Source: Campylorhamphus procurvoides (lineage: Eukaryota; Chordata; Aves; Passeriformes; Dendrocolaptidae). Taken from it: DNA of 64,000 nucleotides. Location: contig WBMV01002783.1 in assembly GCA_013396655.1 (NCBI GenBank), positions 1 to 64,000 of the forward strand, in the 5' to 3' direction. This document shows, in pieces, positions 23,401 through 38,400 of this stretch. Both the position numbers and the translations under genes were made by a program. Numbering within the stretch: the first letter of the stretch is position 1; each line of letters opens with the position of its first letter. The notes under the pieces are model-generated. The model saw nothing but the letters and a program-made list of their open reading frames with translations, ran no database searches and was not told where the DNA came from.

Positions 23401-26400
23401 TTTAGCACTAAAAGCTGTATTACCTCCAAATATTCAACCTGGAACTTTTTCACTACTTTTTTCTCCAGTGCCTCCTTTTCTGCAATCATATAATTAGATA
23501 AACTGTAAGTCACTGGAAGGTATTTTTTCAAAAATAAAGACAAATAAATATACTCCAAGGTCAGCTCTAGAGCAAAATGGAAGTGAGAAGGTTCTCACTC
23601 TCTAGTGGAAGGTGTCCCTGCCCATGGCAGGGGGTAGAAACAGATCAGCTTTGAGGTCCCTTCCAGCCCAAACCACCCTGATATTCTATGAAAACTTCAG
23701 AAGCTTTGCTTTAATTCCTGTAATACACATCACCCTACAATGAGTCATAAATCTGGCTTCTGACCCTTTGGAAAACCTACTCAGAAGTCTGTGTCCCTCA
23801 AATCCCCACATTCAAGGACAGACCAGCAGAGCACTTGGTGCAGACTCTCCCCATTCATTTCTTGCTCCACGATGCCACCTACTGCAATCCTGCACACCAG
23901 AGCAGGCATTTCCACAGGCAAACATCCAGGAAAGCCACTCCATTCCCAGAAACATCCTGTGTACTTCAGGTTTTGTTTTTACAGAGCTCTCCCACAAGAG
24001 GAAATATGGGAGGCAAGAAGTTTCCAGTAAAACACAACATTTTGGAATGAAATACCTCCGTAGCACAGAAATAACCATCCTGAAGCACCATATTCCCATC
24101 AAATCTCATCCACCACATCTATAAACTGATACCACAGGATTTGTGAGGACACGAATGAAACTTGAGGACACGAATGAAAAAAGCAAAGTTTAGCAGCAAC
24201 ATGCTTAATTAAAACAAATTTTTAAGAGGAAAAAACCCCCACCAGTAATAAAATTAATCCGTTAGCACCAAGTTGCTCAAACACACATTTCTATCCATAT
24301 TTTTCTGTTTCTTTCATAATATTTAGATCATTTATCTTTGACAGACAAATTCTTTGAAGGGGCTTCTACTTCATTGCTATAATAAAAAGACTAAGTTAAG
24401 ACTACAGAAGAAATTCATTACTCTTCCTGAAACTTCAATTTATTATTCTGCACTCTTTAAAAAGAGGAAGAGGAATGCCTTCACACTGACAGGGTAAGTC
24501 ATTGTGAATGGGATATTGGGAAGGAATTCCAGGCTGGGAGGGTGGGCAGGCCCTGGTGCCCGAGAAGCTGTGGCTGCCCCTGGATCCCTGGAAGTGTCCA
24601 AGGCCAGGCTGGAGCAACCTGGGCTCGTGGAAGGTGTCCCTGCCCATGGCAGAGGTGGCACTGGATGGGCTTTGAGGTCCCTTCCAATCCAAACCCTTTT
24701 GAGATTCTATGAAGACAGAGGGAATATTATCCTTCCTCAATGGAGAGTCCAGCTGATTATCACTGTCACGGCTGGCCACAGGTTTTGAGTCATGAGAACA
24801 TTCTGGAACTGGGAGCAGCAAAGCCCCAAAACTTTCTCTCACTCACTACACAGGGAATTTGCCCCCAGTCCATGGGTCCTCACCTTTGGAAAACAAATGC
24901 TCTGAATTATTCACAGTTCCTGCCATAAGAGCTGGTGCACTGATCATGTCACAGCTCCAGTTACACTGAGCAGAGGCGACTCACTCATCAGCAAACCCAG
25001 GGAAACAAACCCCAAGGCATAAAAGAGAAAATTCACTGCAAGGGATCTCAATGTCCACAAAATTTCATGTTCTTTTGCCACCAAGAAATGGTTCTGTGCA
25101 GCCCTGAGCCCAAGGTTTTGACTGAAAACCATGTAACCCAGCACACAACAATAAAGGGGGGGTTTGGTATTGCAATCTTTCAATGACTTAGGACTAAAGC
25201 TCCCTGTCACTCACTCTTCTGCCCCAGCTGAAATGCTCACCTACTAATTCCTTCATGGATATCCTTCACAGCTGCCAGCAGCTTCTGCAGGCCTAAAAAA
25301 GCTTCCTCAAACGAAGCCTTGGCAGCCATAGTCACTGCACTGGGGTCCAACTTCTGGAATATTTCAATACTGAAAAGAAAAAGAAGAGACACAGGAAAGC
25401 AGTTAATAAAAATCCTCAGAATTCAGAAGAGCTCAGTATCTGTTGTGTTGTATTCTGTCTATTAAAAACAAGGCCAAGGGTAAATCTGTCCTACACTCGT
25501 GTTGTCTAACAGTCTCAGAAGAAATGGCAGTGCAGAAATCGGCGCTGCTGGAGTTCTCACTGTTGATTGAGTCCTTAACAGACCTCCAGAAAGGGAGCTC
25601 CTCTGTGCTTGGCTGACTTGGAGGCCCCTCTTGGAAAAGATTCCAGACTAAAACAACAAATTCAGATTGTATCCAAAAATATGGCATCCCAATGAGTTTC
25701 AGGCAGATTTTTCAGAAATAACCAAAATGAAAGCAATGGTAAAACACCCAGATGGAAGAGGGGTTAATTTCCTGCAATTCTGTGTTTACATGAGAAAGGA
25801 AATTCATCACCCATGCATTTGGATTTTATAGAGTGAAAGATTTTGCTTAACAAGAAAACGTTTTCCCTTTCAAATTGTTTAAAATGTAACAATAAGGTAA
25901 AGAATTTTGTACACCTCTACTGGATTTGGACAGAAATAACCACAAGAAAACTTGGAGCTTGAATGTCTCTTGTTATGGGTAAATACTAGGTTTTCAGGAT
26001 ATCTGACATTTGTGGGGGGTTCAACATTTTCCAAAGCTATTTCTATCAGCTGCTGCCCAGAAAAAGAGCAGCAGACTGACATAACAATTTACATGCTCTT
26101 AACTTGTGTAACAGGCTGTGTGATTATTTTTGTCAATTTTGATTAATTACTAATAGTTTTTTTCTAAAATAAGGGGGAAGGAGGGAAAGTCCAATTTTTA
26201 AGTGTGCTTGTTTGAAAATTATTTAAAGTTCTGAGCCCTTTTAGCACACTGTACCTGTACGAGTTCATTGTGTTCCAAACACCTTCAAGGACTGACCAGA
26301 TTTCCTGGTGCCTGTTTTCCTGAGCCCTGTGAAAACTGGGCTCTTTTTCTTCAGAGTTTTGCAGATTGGGTGTTGTGGCTTCCATTTTTTCACATGCAGC

Positions 26401-29400
26401 ATTTTCTGAAAGAACCATGATGTCTTCTGATAAATCCTGCTCACTGTCTGCCCTCACCTTATAAAACAGTTCAGCAAACAAATAATCAATGTATTTGGTT
26501 CCTAACTTCAGAAAAACTAGAACACTTCTACATGCTTCTAAAAGGTTTTTTAAAGCAATGCTCAAAAAGCAAGGCTGAACTCTTCTAGTCATCTTTATCA
26601 CAGTCTCTGCATCCAAAGCATCTGTCCATGCTTTGGGTTGGCAGGGACCTCAAAGCCACCCCCTGCCATGGGCAGGGACACCTTCCACCAGCCCAGGCTG
26701 CTCCAAGCCCCGTCCAGCCTGGCCTTGGACACTTCCAGGGATCCAGGAGCAGCCACAGCTTCTCTGGGATTCAACCTGTGCCAAGTCCTGCCCACCCTCC
26801 CAGACAGGAATTTCTGTCCAACAGGTTTACAGACAGAGCCCATTTCTCATGGCAGCACCAGTCACGGAACTGCAGCGGAAAGGTTGACTGCAACACATAC
26901 AAAAGTCACAGCACAGATCACTCCTTTCCTTGACCTTCTTCCTTCCCTTCAGCTTTCTCGAAAATTCCAGGGAACTCTTTACATCTACTCTGACCTGTAT
27001 TCTTTCCCATATATAGGAATATTTGAAGTCATCAATGCTTATTACTCCAGTTTTTATGACATTACATACAGAACTAACAGTAACCACAAATCAGGGCACT
27101 GAAATTTCTTCCACAGCAACTCAGAGACGAGCTGGGAGTGAAGACAAACTTCTCACACCCAAAAAGTGTCAGGACAACCCCCATTAACCATCACAAACCA
27201 CGAGGGAGTCCTTTCTTCATGTGTGGCACCAGAGCTACCAAGACAATGAAAGCTGAAATAACACAACCAAGAGTAGGAGTGTGCAACCCATGGCAGAAGG
27301 AGAAAGAGCAGTTTTAATCTCTAAGGCCCATCAGCTACCAATGCAATAGAAAACTAAGGCAAAATAATGTTTTTCAGTCACCCTCCCAGAACAGACACAA
27401 ATATTGGGGGAGAAAAGAATCTCCCAAGCATCTACATATCAGCAGATATTCCCTACATGAAAATTACAGTTATAGCTGGAGTCTATTCACCCTGAAAACA
27501 CACCAGCAAGAACAGTTCCTGCCATCATCAGTGAAAATTACGGTAGGAATTAAGAAATCTAAGCCAGGTTGGTAATATGAACATGGAACAACCTGAAGAT
27601 GGCATTAGGTGGACAGACCCTGGAGCAAACCTTACCTGTCTCAGTGTTTCACACAGTTTAATCACTTCAGCATAAGCCTGGGGCAGGACCCCATTGTAGT
27701 CTGACCTGGAGCTGAAAGCATGGAGTAATTTTTTGGATTCCTGGAGCAAGATCTGCACTGTTGAGGAGTCAAATGGTTTATCTGATATTTAGGCATCAAT
27801 ATGAAAGGAAAAAAAAAGTTAGGAGTTATCAGTCTTAACAGGCAAATTTAATACTCAAATATTCCAAAAGAGAAAGAACCACAGAATTACCTGAGTTGGG
27901 AGGGACCCCCAAGGACCATCCAGTCCCACCTCTGGCCCTGCACACACCCTCCAACAATCCCACCCTGTGTCCCAGAGGATCATCCAAACCCTCCTGGAGC
28001 TCTGGCAGCCTTGGGGCTGTGCCCACTGCCCTGGGGAGCCTGGTCAGTGCCCACCACATCCTGGGTGAGTTTAACAAGTATATCTGTTAAAATCGAAGGC
28101 TTAAAGACTTCTTTAAAAAAGTGAAAGTTTTGTGTGGCTTTGTGTTGGCTTTTTTTTGAAAGCAAAACTCCCTGCCCTCACCTACCACAGTAAGTGTCCT
28201 TTGCTCCTCCATAATTTATTTGGCAAATGCAGACCATTTGGTCACATGTAACAGTGGACAAAGGAGGGAAAAAGATTATTTGCTTTTTAAAAATAGTTCA
28301 GACACTTTGGTGATGATTTACACACAGTCATAGTTCTGTAACTATAACCAGAACAGTGAGGCTTTTAAAAGTTTACAATTAACATTCTCAGGATTTTTAC
28401 CTGTAGTAAGGTGTTTAGAGAGACACTCAACACTTGCAAGTAAACTCCTTGGCACCACATAACCAAACACAGCCATCCAGTGTTTTTTATAGCACTTCAG
28501 CAGGTTTACCAATGTCCACGGTGGCTTCAGATACAGGATCTGAAAGAGAGTATTATAAACTCAAAGGCTGGTTTTCATTTACACCTACTCCTGCATATTC
28601 CACATCTGCTCTATTCTCCAATAATGTGATGACTTGTGATTGCTGAAGTAGAATTTCAGAGATTCCTCAAAAACAGTGCTCTAGTCCCATGTAAGAAGTT
28701 TATCTATTAAATAAAGATTTGATTCAGCAGCAGCAGCTTGGGTCGAACAGTTCTGCTCATGCAGAAGTAACATACAATCATTCTCATGATTTTTGGTTCC
28801 TCTTTCCTCAAAAAACAAAATCCAAATGCTCTTGGGTTATCTCAAAGTGATGTGATGTGTTACTTGTGCACAAAAGCCAGGACAACAGCAAATATGCCTG
28901 TGATTTTCTAGCATTGTTAAAAAGGAAACACTGTGACTATATTCACAAGAAGCACCATATGTGGACTGCAAAAATTTGAAATTTATCAGTATCAAGTGAA
29001 ACCAGAGTTTGAAGAGAGATTAACAGAAATTAACTAAGTTAATCAAAAGTACTAAAAGCTTAATGGTCATCCCATGATTTTTGCGCTTTTTTTTAAAGCC
29101 ACAGAAGCTTATCTGCCATAAATTTGAACTTCTAACTAACCCCCACCAGCCATAAAATGGAATCTAAAGCAAAGCACGGACAGTTTGAAAGTGTCTTGTA
29201 CATGGGTATTTATTTCCTGTTAACAATACTTTTGAAAGAGTGGAGGTTCTTGTTAACACCCTTGTAATTCTGTACCTGCATTGTCATCGATTTACCTGTG
29301 AACAATTTTATCCACAAGGTATCTAAAACATCTGTTCTGGTAGGGAGGAAATGCCTGCAACAAGTGCCCCAGTATTACACAGAATGTGATGGAATGATTT

Positions 29401-32400
29401 CTTGCAGGGCATATTGACAATGCAGTGATTTAACCAGACTAGAAAAGCTGAAATAGAATTTTAATACAACTAATAAAAAGAATTCTGAAAATTCACACTG
29501 AGCAGCCAGCAACTGAAGTTCTGTTAAAATGCTGCACAGTCATTCCTGGTCAAACAGAATGATCTTGCTATAAAATGAAATACTGGAAGTGAACACTGAG
29601 TTGTCCACTGTCAGTGAACTGCTACATTAGTGACCTGGATGACTGAGCTGTTTGGCTTAGTACAGGTATTAATATCATTAAAATATCAGGGGCATTTAAA
29701 CCCCTTAATACTTGAAATATCCAGCAAGAGGGTATCAAAACCCACCTCCATCCATAGGTTTCCAAATGCAAGCTTCATTTCCGTCTCCAAAATACAAGAC
29801 AAAGCTTCTCCTAAGTTCTTTTCAAGGTCTGGAAGCACATTTGGGAATTGTGCAGTAAAACCAGCATCACCTCTTTGAGTTTTCTCAAATTCTGTACCTG
29901 CCAAACCAATTATATAAAAGGTACTTATTGCAACTGCTTTTATATCTAAATTTGTTTTGATAATACACAGAGAACTCATCCCTATAAAAAAAGACAGACT
30001 GCACTTTGTTTGTTTACAAAGCAGATGGGAGACACCTAAACAAGTTTCAAGTGTTTCTCATTACACCCACTTGTACTGTGGGTATTTTTAATTATAAGCT
30101 ACTAACCCAAAAGATTAATTTCCCCAGAGCATTACTCATTTGTGATATTATTCCACATTTCTTCTTTTCTTAAGTACCTTAGATTATCTACAGCCAGTGG
30201 GGTTATCATCAAGTCTAAGATGATCACTTCTTAATACTGCAAACTTTGTAAAAATTAAAAACCTCTTTCAGCCCTAAAATGTTCAAGATAACACTTAAAT
30301 TACTCCAAACACAGGAAATTCATACTGTATTTTTTCTCTAAAACAAAAATACATCGCATTTTAATTTCCTTGAACTCTGAGACACATGTTTCAATAAAGG
30401 TCTCAACTTTCAGAAAACCATTTGCCTTCAAAAATAAAAAGTATTCCTAAGGATTCAAAGAACAGGAAAACCAGTTCTAGTAGCAAGTGTTCTCCCCCTC
30501 CCACACTGATGACTGTCTCACAAAGCACGAGATGGGTAAGTGCACACCCAACACACTCACCACATTCTGCCTGCTGCACTTCACCACAGCCCTGCTGCCT
30601 CTTCACATTCACACTCTGCAGAGCAGTGACCAAATCAGCTTTGCAGAATGCCTTCACCTCACTCACAATGGCTTTATTACACAAATTTTTATCATCCCTA
30701 GGAGAAGAGAGAATTAATTGTCAATATAAAAGTAATAAAAGCAACACATTGAGAAAAGATTGTATTTGGAAAACTGATTTTGTGAACTTCTTTATATATG
30801 ATGTTTTCTCTCTCAAGCAATTAGAAGTAGTTCAGAAAATTAAATCAGAAGATTAAATAAAGCATCTATTCTGAAAAAAAACAGATACTGAAAAGTGTTT
30901 CAGGCTCTAGGTTTGCTTTAAGAAAGCAATGATCTCTAGTTTATATGACCTTAGAAAGCAAACAAGGCAATAAGATAGTAACCTTATTTGATGGCTACAA
31001 TCCTCTTTTTGGAGACCCTAATGTCCTGCTGTTCAAATCATTATCCCAGATGCCACCCCAAGGTTCTGCTCCAGCAGAACTACTATGAAGATGCAGGACC
31101 AATGTGGATGCGAGCACTTCGTCAAAAATTCCCATTGCTTATTATATGGATAGAGGATAAAGGGATTTTTGAATGAAAAGCTCTTCTGAAGTCACCTCTT
31201 GTTCTTTGCTCAGAGAAACCTGCAATCACCATCAGTAGCCCTACCAATATTGTGACTGAAATGGTATTTTCCAGCCAACTGGCACAAACTAACCGGTGCC
31301 CAGTGTCTTGATCCCACTTAATGGAACTGCTTCTAGCAAAGACCAGAGCAAGCTATTCCAGTACAGCCAAGTGATATTAGCCCCTAAAAACCAGCTTCAT
31401 CTGCTAATATCATATCAAATTAAAATCAATACTCAGCAGTTAGCTATTATCACTTTCACAAAATAGGAACAGCAGCAAATCCAGCTCCAGCTTCCCTCTA
31501 AGATTAACCCTTTGTTTTCTTCTGCTCAGCTGGCTGAGAAAGTATCTAACTGGATCTCGATCATTAATACAAACATTTCTTCCTATTTTGTAGCTTCAGT
31601 AATATATATGAGAAACCAGAATAAAATCTGAGAAAGCCATACTTTAACAAGTTTTAAAATTGAATACTGAGTAAACTTGATTCTACTTCAGACCTCAAGC
31701 ACATGAAAGTGATTATATCTACAGCATTTGTGGTTTATTATATTTTTCTACTCTAAGCTTTTAGGAGGTTACTGCAGAACAGCTCTTCATTTTAAGACAT
31801 GATTTAAAAGCAGTCTATCTGGCATGAGACCTAAAACCACAGAGGAACTCACGTGCAGAGTATGACAACAGCTTGAGGAAAGAGGTTCTGGTACTGCAGA
31901 CAGCACTGCAGGACACGATCGTCATTGTTCTCGTCACTCAGGCCGTCTGCAAATTGACGTGTTCAGGAGTTACTCAGTGCAAGAAATGCTTCAGTGCAGT
32001 CATGGTGCTGCTTGTATATTTAGTATTCCCCAAACAAGGACAGAGAAATGTAAGGTGAAAGTGAGAAAAAGCTGCTAAAACAACACTGATCAAAGCACTA
32101 AGACTAATAAGGTATTTGCATCTGCCAGCCTTGGTTATGCTCTGAAGGCTGCTGGAAGCTATCAGCCAGTTTTAATTATCAGACTGCAGAGCAAAGACTC
32201 CACTGAGCACAAATGCAGTGCCAAGGTTCCCCCGAGGTGAACTCCAAGGATTAAGTACCCCACACAAACTGACTGCACATATATTACATATTTTTTGAGA
32301 AGCGAGCTGCATGGACTGTCCCCAGAGTTTGGAATCTTGGTTTTTGAGACACTTGTAGATGAACTGGACTGCAGGGATAGCTTTGTCCCGAACATGCTGC

Positions 32401-35400
32401 AGCATCTTCCCCTTCTTCAAGTTGTCCAACTCTTGTAGGACGACCCAGGGAATTATTAACGCAAGTCTGTCAATGCCTGGAAGAAAAAAATCAAAACACA
32501 ACCAATAAATGATATTTTGAAGAGCCATGCAAACTACTACAGAACATTTAATTCAAACACCGTATTTATGCAAGTTCACACTTCTCTTTTTTGCCAGTAG
32601 TTTTCATATTTCTTGCTTAAGAGAATCTAACATTTAAAAAAGAACTGAAAAAGGCCAAGTTCCCTCTTTTTAACCTAACCTCAAACTGGCACTACACCAA
32701 CTACATGGACAAATGTCAGTATTAGGCAAACAAAAGGAAGACACAATCAGCAGAACACTCTGACAATAGCAGCTGAAATAACAGGCTGCACACACCTGGA
32801 TGGCCACAACAGTCACTGTGCCGAAACAAGCACCACAAGGAGCCATGGCTTGTTCCAATTGCCAACCAGCATTCCTAAGCCAGGAATAGGAAATATGGAT
32901 ACTGGACCAAGGGTTTATTTGTAGGTAAGTATGGCCTGTACTTGACCCACTCACAACCAATACTTCCACTGCTTTCTTTCTCATTCACATGATGAGATGC
33001 AATTTTGAAACAATACATTAATAACCATCTGCTTTGTAATAAATAGGTCAGGAATCTGTAACCTCCTCAACATGGTGGGTCTGATGCAGGACCAGAAACT
33101 GGGAGCTGCAATATTCTAAACAGGCATCCCAGAGTATGCAAAGCAACACCATTCCAATATGGGAAGAGAAATATGGTCCTGAAAATTCCTCAGGCCCTGA
33201 CTGAAGTTACTTTCCAGGTGGCTGGAATGGGTGTATCCATTGGCTGCACCAAAGCTCCCTAAGCATTCTGCTAGATTCCAAATATGCCCACCAGGAACTG
33301 ACAGGCATGACCCTAACCCTGACAACATTATGTTACCAAAAGCTTCCCAACATATTAGAGCCCAAAGTTAAACCCAGGGTTTACATTCTAAATTCCTGAG
33401 AAACTGCTCAATTCTGTGACCTTTAGCAAACAGAAATACTGCACTGACTGACTGCTTACCAGATTTTGAATGCTCTTAGATTTCTGAAAAAAGAAATGCT
33501 TAAAGGAGAGTAGCAAACACAATTATCACTAGTAATGGATTAAATGCTTAAACTGTGTTCTTAGAAAGGGCAAGACTTATTTAGCTCTAAGAATCCAAGA
33601 ACCTTCCTGGGAATGTCTATCATGATCCTCTGCAGGTACATAGAGGTGAGCATAGTGGGTTCTACTTGCACAGCTGAACTTCCCCTGAGAGGCAGCTTGT
33701 TTGGGCTCCCAGAACCAGGCTCTTCTGCCTCTGCATGAAACCTGCTGCTCTTTAAGGAGCTCAGGTTTGGGTTTCTTCAGGTAGCTTGAAGTTCTTACAA
33801 CATCTGCTTTTTCTTGCAATGTCTTCTTGAATCAGCATGTGTTCATATACCTGGTATATCCTCAGATTTCAGGGATCTGACAAATTCAAGGTGACTAATC
33901 ATTATGTTTGTGTCAATCACCACTAGTATGTTCAGACCAGAAGTAAAAGCCTCTGGGGGGAAAAGAAAAAACAAAACAGCAGTGAAATAACCAGTTGTGT
34001 ACCCCCTACTTAGATCATCAACTAACTGTAATTATGGGGGGCAAGTAGAGAGCAAACAGCATCATGACATACCAGCAGAAATATTTAAGTCCTGTTCTGG
34101 GAGATCTATTTCCATACTTGTAAGTTCTCCACAAGCCTGTACTACAGACAGTGCCATCCTCTTCTCCACACGAGCAACATGTAAGTCTTCAACTATCTGC
34201 ATCTACAGTGAAAAAATGTGCATGTGTGCAATCCATTGGAAGGAATTACTTAGTAATTATTCCCCCAAAAGACACTTTGGCATTAATGTTGTTAAAACTG
34301 ACTCAAAATGATGCATGAGAAATGTTAAAGTTTGTACAGGAAGTGTAAAGCCATGAGAACTTCTGCATATGCTCCACTAAAGGCATCAAAAACATGGCCT
34401 AGAAAAGATTTATGACCTTTCTACCTGCTACTCAAAAACTTTGTTCCATTTTTTCTTACATAAACTGCAAGTTTCCTAACAGGCACTTATTAAAAAAAAA
34501 TGTTTGTCTTTCTTTCAGCTAAAAAGTTAGAGGATGAAAAATGAAATAGCTGGAGTATGCGAACAACCATGGAGGCCCCTACCTTGTAGGTAACAAAAGA
34601 AAGACAACCTTTACCTCAGAAAGTACCTGATTAGCAGCACTTTAGCAAGGTTTTTAGAATCTGAAATAAATGCTCTGCATTTTTGAAGTGCAGATCATAA
34701 GCCAACAATGCCAAATACTAGAAAAGGTCATGAAATTGTTCAGCTACACAACCTTGGCCCCCTTGGGTTTTAATACAACTTAGAACTGTTAAATTAAAGC
34801 ATTACCAACCTCTTGGTCTGTTTCTGTGTTCTGACTGTCTTGAAGGGCTGGAAAGTCTTCAAAGCTCTGTAGGAAGAATTAAAAAAATCTACCAACACCA
34901 CAAAATAGCAAGGAAGGCTGAGGAATAAATGATCCTCATGTCTGGAGTCCCAGAATATAGCTCTACAGTGTACAACAAGCTCATCACTCACCTTTTGGAC
35001 AGGCTCAGGCTTTCGGACCTCACCTTCCTGGTAGGACTCAGATGTGCCTGGGACCTCCAGATTCTACAAACAAGCAGGAACAGAAGTAGACTTTTAGAGT
35101 CCTTCTTAGAGAACACTGAATGTTCCCAGGTGAATTAAGTAGGGAACATAGATCATATGTTTCTTTAGCATCTACAGTACCATTTAATCGAGCTTAGAAG
35201 GATGGCTTTCTTTTAAACAAATAATAGTGGATTACACAGCAAATTCCACCTGAACATTAAATCCCTACTTTTTTGTGGGTTGAAGGTGCTTAAACAACCT
35301 GACAAGAGAGGTTGTGGAGTCTCCCTCCTTTTCCCTGGGCAACCTGCTCTGGCTGACCCTGCTTGAGCAAGGGGATTGGACTAGATGATCTCCAGAGGGG

Positions 35401-38400
35401 CCTTCCAACCTCAACAATTCCATGATTTTGCTTATAATTACTATTACTACACACAAAAGGCTCACTCTGCCATAACATGAACTGAAATCTCCAAAAATTC
35501 TGGGCATGTTACACAAGAACAACATCAAAGAAAACTACCCCATGCTCAAGATCAAGATTGCATTTGGCTCTGCACCTCAACTTGAACTCAGAACCAAATC
35601 CATCCCAGCCAAATGGAAAGTTCTGCAGGAAACGTACCAGTTTAACCCAAGATCACACCACGCTCTCCTGGCATCACTGCCAGCAATGAAAACCTGCTGG
35701 CAGCAAATTCGCATTGCTTCAAGTCTATTTACTTAAAAAATGATACACCCATGTCAACTCAGAAAAAAATCCTGTTGTTTTATACCTAAATTGAAGTATT
35801 CCACATGCTCAGCAGCAAAGCAAAGCTGTGAATGCATCTGCAGGCACAGTCCCAATACACAAGACCTTTACTCTTCTGGTCTGTTTAACCATTTAGCAGA
35901 GGTTTTTATCAAGGTTTACACTGGGATCAGAAAAATCCACTTAGTTAGCTATGAAACCTGGCTGAATTCTGTAAGAAGATAGGCTGCTTATGTAAAACTC
36001 CCTGTCACTTAGAAACTAGCCCAGAACACCTACTCACATAATACAAAGAATTGGGTTCTTATTACCTGTTTAAAACACATCTTTGTGGCTTCCAAGTCCC
36101 TTCCTTCAGTCCCTGAATGGCCAGAAGCTTTAGGAAAACCAGCATCACGTTTTTTCCGCTTATGGGAGTCCCATTGTGGTGGTGCTTCAGCTGAGGAGTG
36201 TGTTGATTTATGTTTGCTCACATGCTTCTTTTTCATAGAGAACTCTTTATAGTCTTCTTCCTCCTCTTCTTCCCACAGGCCAGATAATACATTAGACTCC
36301 TTAGTGGCAGGTCTACTGGCACGCAAAGTCCCTGCAGAGGTGTCAGGTGGCTTTTTTGGAATTCTGGCATCTTCGCTCCACTTTTTTGAGCCCTCTGCCT
36401 TTTTGTGTGCTACATTGGACACAGACGACTTAAATTTCTCTATCATAGTTTGTTCTGCTTTTAATTTGAGTTTGCAGAGTTCAGCTTTCTCTCTCTTTCT
36501 CTTCAGTGCCTTGTCCCTCTGAAGTTCAAAGCTGTGCCAGAGTCTTTTCCCTTCTGTTCCCTCAAAGCGACTTCTTTCCTTGCTTGCAGTCACTACATCA
36601 GGAGTGCGGGTGGTTTTTCCGTGTTTAATTTCTTTGGCTTTAAATTGGATAACTATTTTCTTTTGCTTTTCAGTTTGAACTGAATAATTGTCTAGGCTTT
36701 TGCTTCTACTTGGAGATTTTCCTTGTGATCTTCCATCAGCATCATGAGAAACACTAGGACTTCGGTGCCGCTTCTTCTCTTGCCCATATTTCTCTGGTTT
36801 GGATCTATAGGAACATTATGGACAAAGGGATGTAATTTAGCCCAGTTAATGTAAAAGAACAACTGCATTTGATTTAGGCAGTTAGAGCTAAGTATTTATG
36901 AGCACCAGTTTGGTCTGTTCTGAAAGATGAACTTGCAGCAACATCTGTCCTTTAAAATAGTTTGATACAACATTTTTTGGATTCACATTTCTCCTCTGTG
37001 CTGCTATCTCATGTAGAAAAAGCTGTTTCTGCATTCAGTGGAATTCTGTCGGGTTGAGTTGAGTTTCTTCTTATCACGCAGGTAAGTTTTAACAGCAGTC
37101 TAATGATAAAGGAGGTGCGTCCCCCTAAAAGGTCAGCTTGGTCACACAGTGCCAAAACCCATACTTTCAAACTGTTTATCCTGCACTGACTGGAGAACTT
37201 GGAAAAGGAACAACTGACAGGAATATAGCAACATTCTACAGAAATCAGGAATGATAAGAAAACTGACTAGGAAACTTTCTTCTAAGAGCAGAGAAAATAG
37301 TAATTATTATTTACTGTACACTAGCCTTAAATTATCCACAGAAAGACAAACTGCAATACCATGTTTTATTTGGTGAACAGGTTGAAAAAAAGTAATTAAT
37401 TCAGCATTAAAAAAGTCTGACTTTTACATTTTTAAGTAGTTCCACTTTATAGCAGGGTAAGAATTTACCTCTGGAGTTCTGTCTCTCCTTTCATAGTGTG
37501 ATTATAAGACCTTGTTTCTTCAGAGGACTGCAAGAAAAAAAAAATCATGGAGTTATAGAGGGAATTGCAATTTAAAAAAACCACACACGTTCATAAGATG
37601 GTGCCAGGACTGGTTTGGCCACTTAAGGAAACACTGTTGAAGGGTGTAAAAGGGTTTAGCAGCACTTAATTATTGAGTACTTTAACGTTTCCAAAGTGAT
37701 TCAAAAGGATTCATTACAACAATGACTTAACTACAGATCTGAGATAGCAACATTCATCCCATGATCAAGGCACAGGCACGCGGGCAAAACAGTGTGTCAC
37801 ACAACTACTGCCATGTATGTGAAGGTACCTATCCAAAATTCCCCTCAGGTCAGGGAAATCCATCAGATCCCTTTGTGCTTCCAAAGCTGCACCTGGAGGA
37901 GTGTGGAGATGTGTGGGAGTGTCAGCCCAGACCTCATCATCAGTGAGGGTCCCTGAGGGTTCAGGAACTCTGAGGGAGCTGCTGGTGCAGTCACCGTGGC
38001 CCAGGAGAGCTCCAAGGGCCTCACTCAGGACCACTGTTTGTAGGGAAACAAGGCCATTGACTTTGGTCATCACTAAGTTCCCATCCTGGCCATATCCCAA
38101 ATCAGTAACTCCTGGGCTCTTTCCCACAGCACAGTGACAATGGGACTGTTCCACTCAGGCTACAACTCACAGAGGTGCTGGTCATTCTGCTCAGGCAGTG
38201 ATCCAGGTAAATGGTTTACCAAACTACACAGGATAACTGCTCATCCTTTGTTTCCCACCTCAGCTGGGCAGCTGGTATTCCTGGTTGTTCCCACCTCTAC
38301 CATGCAAGGGCTCCTGGTAGGATCAGGGACCACCTCAGGGTCCAGCTGGTGCAGACAGAGGACACTTCACTGCTCAGCTGGGCCTCTCAAAGCTTATTAG

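Larger units (their letters stand above)
19257..25240. other. Large SWT1 intron
   Basis: About 6 kb between the exons at 25369-25241 and 19256-19190. It holds two CR1 fragments (23598-23693 and 24512-24714). No other gene, RNA or conserved coding segment was recognised; the remaining open frames are short. Confidence 0.5.

Noticed and set aside
26598..27102. Open frames of 81-154 codons on both strands
   Set aside because: They lie within and beside a CR1 fragment, whose GC-rich end often stays open by chance. No reverse-transcriptase motif is present.
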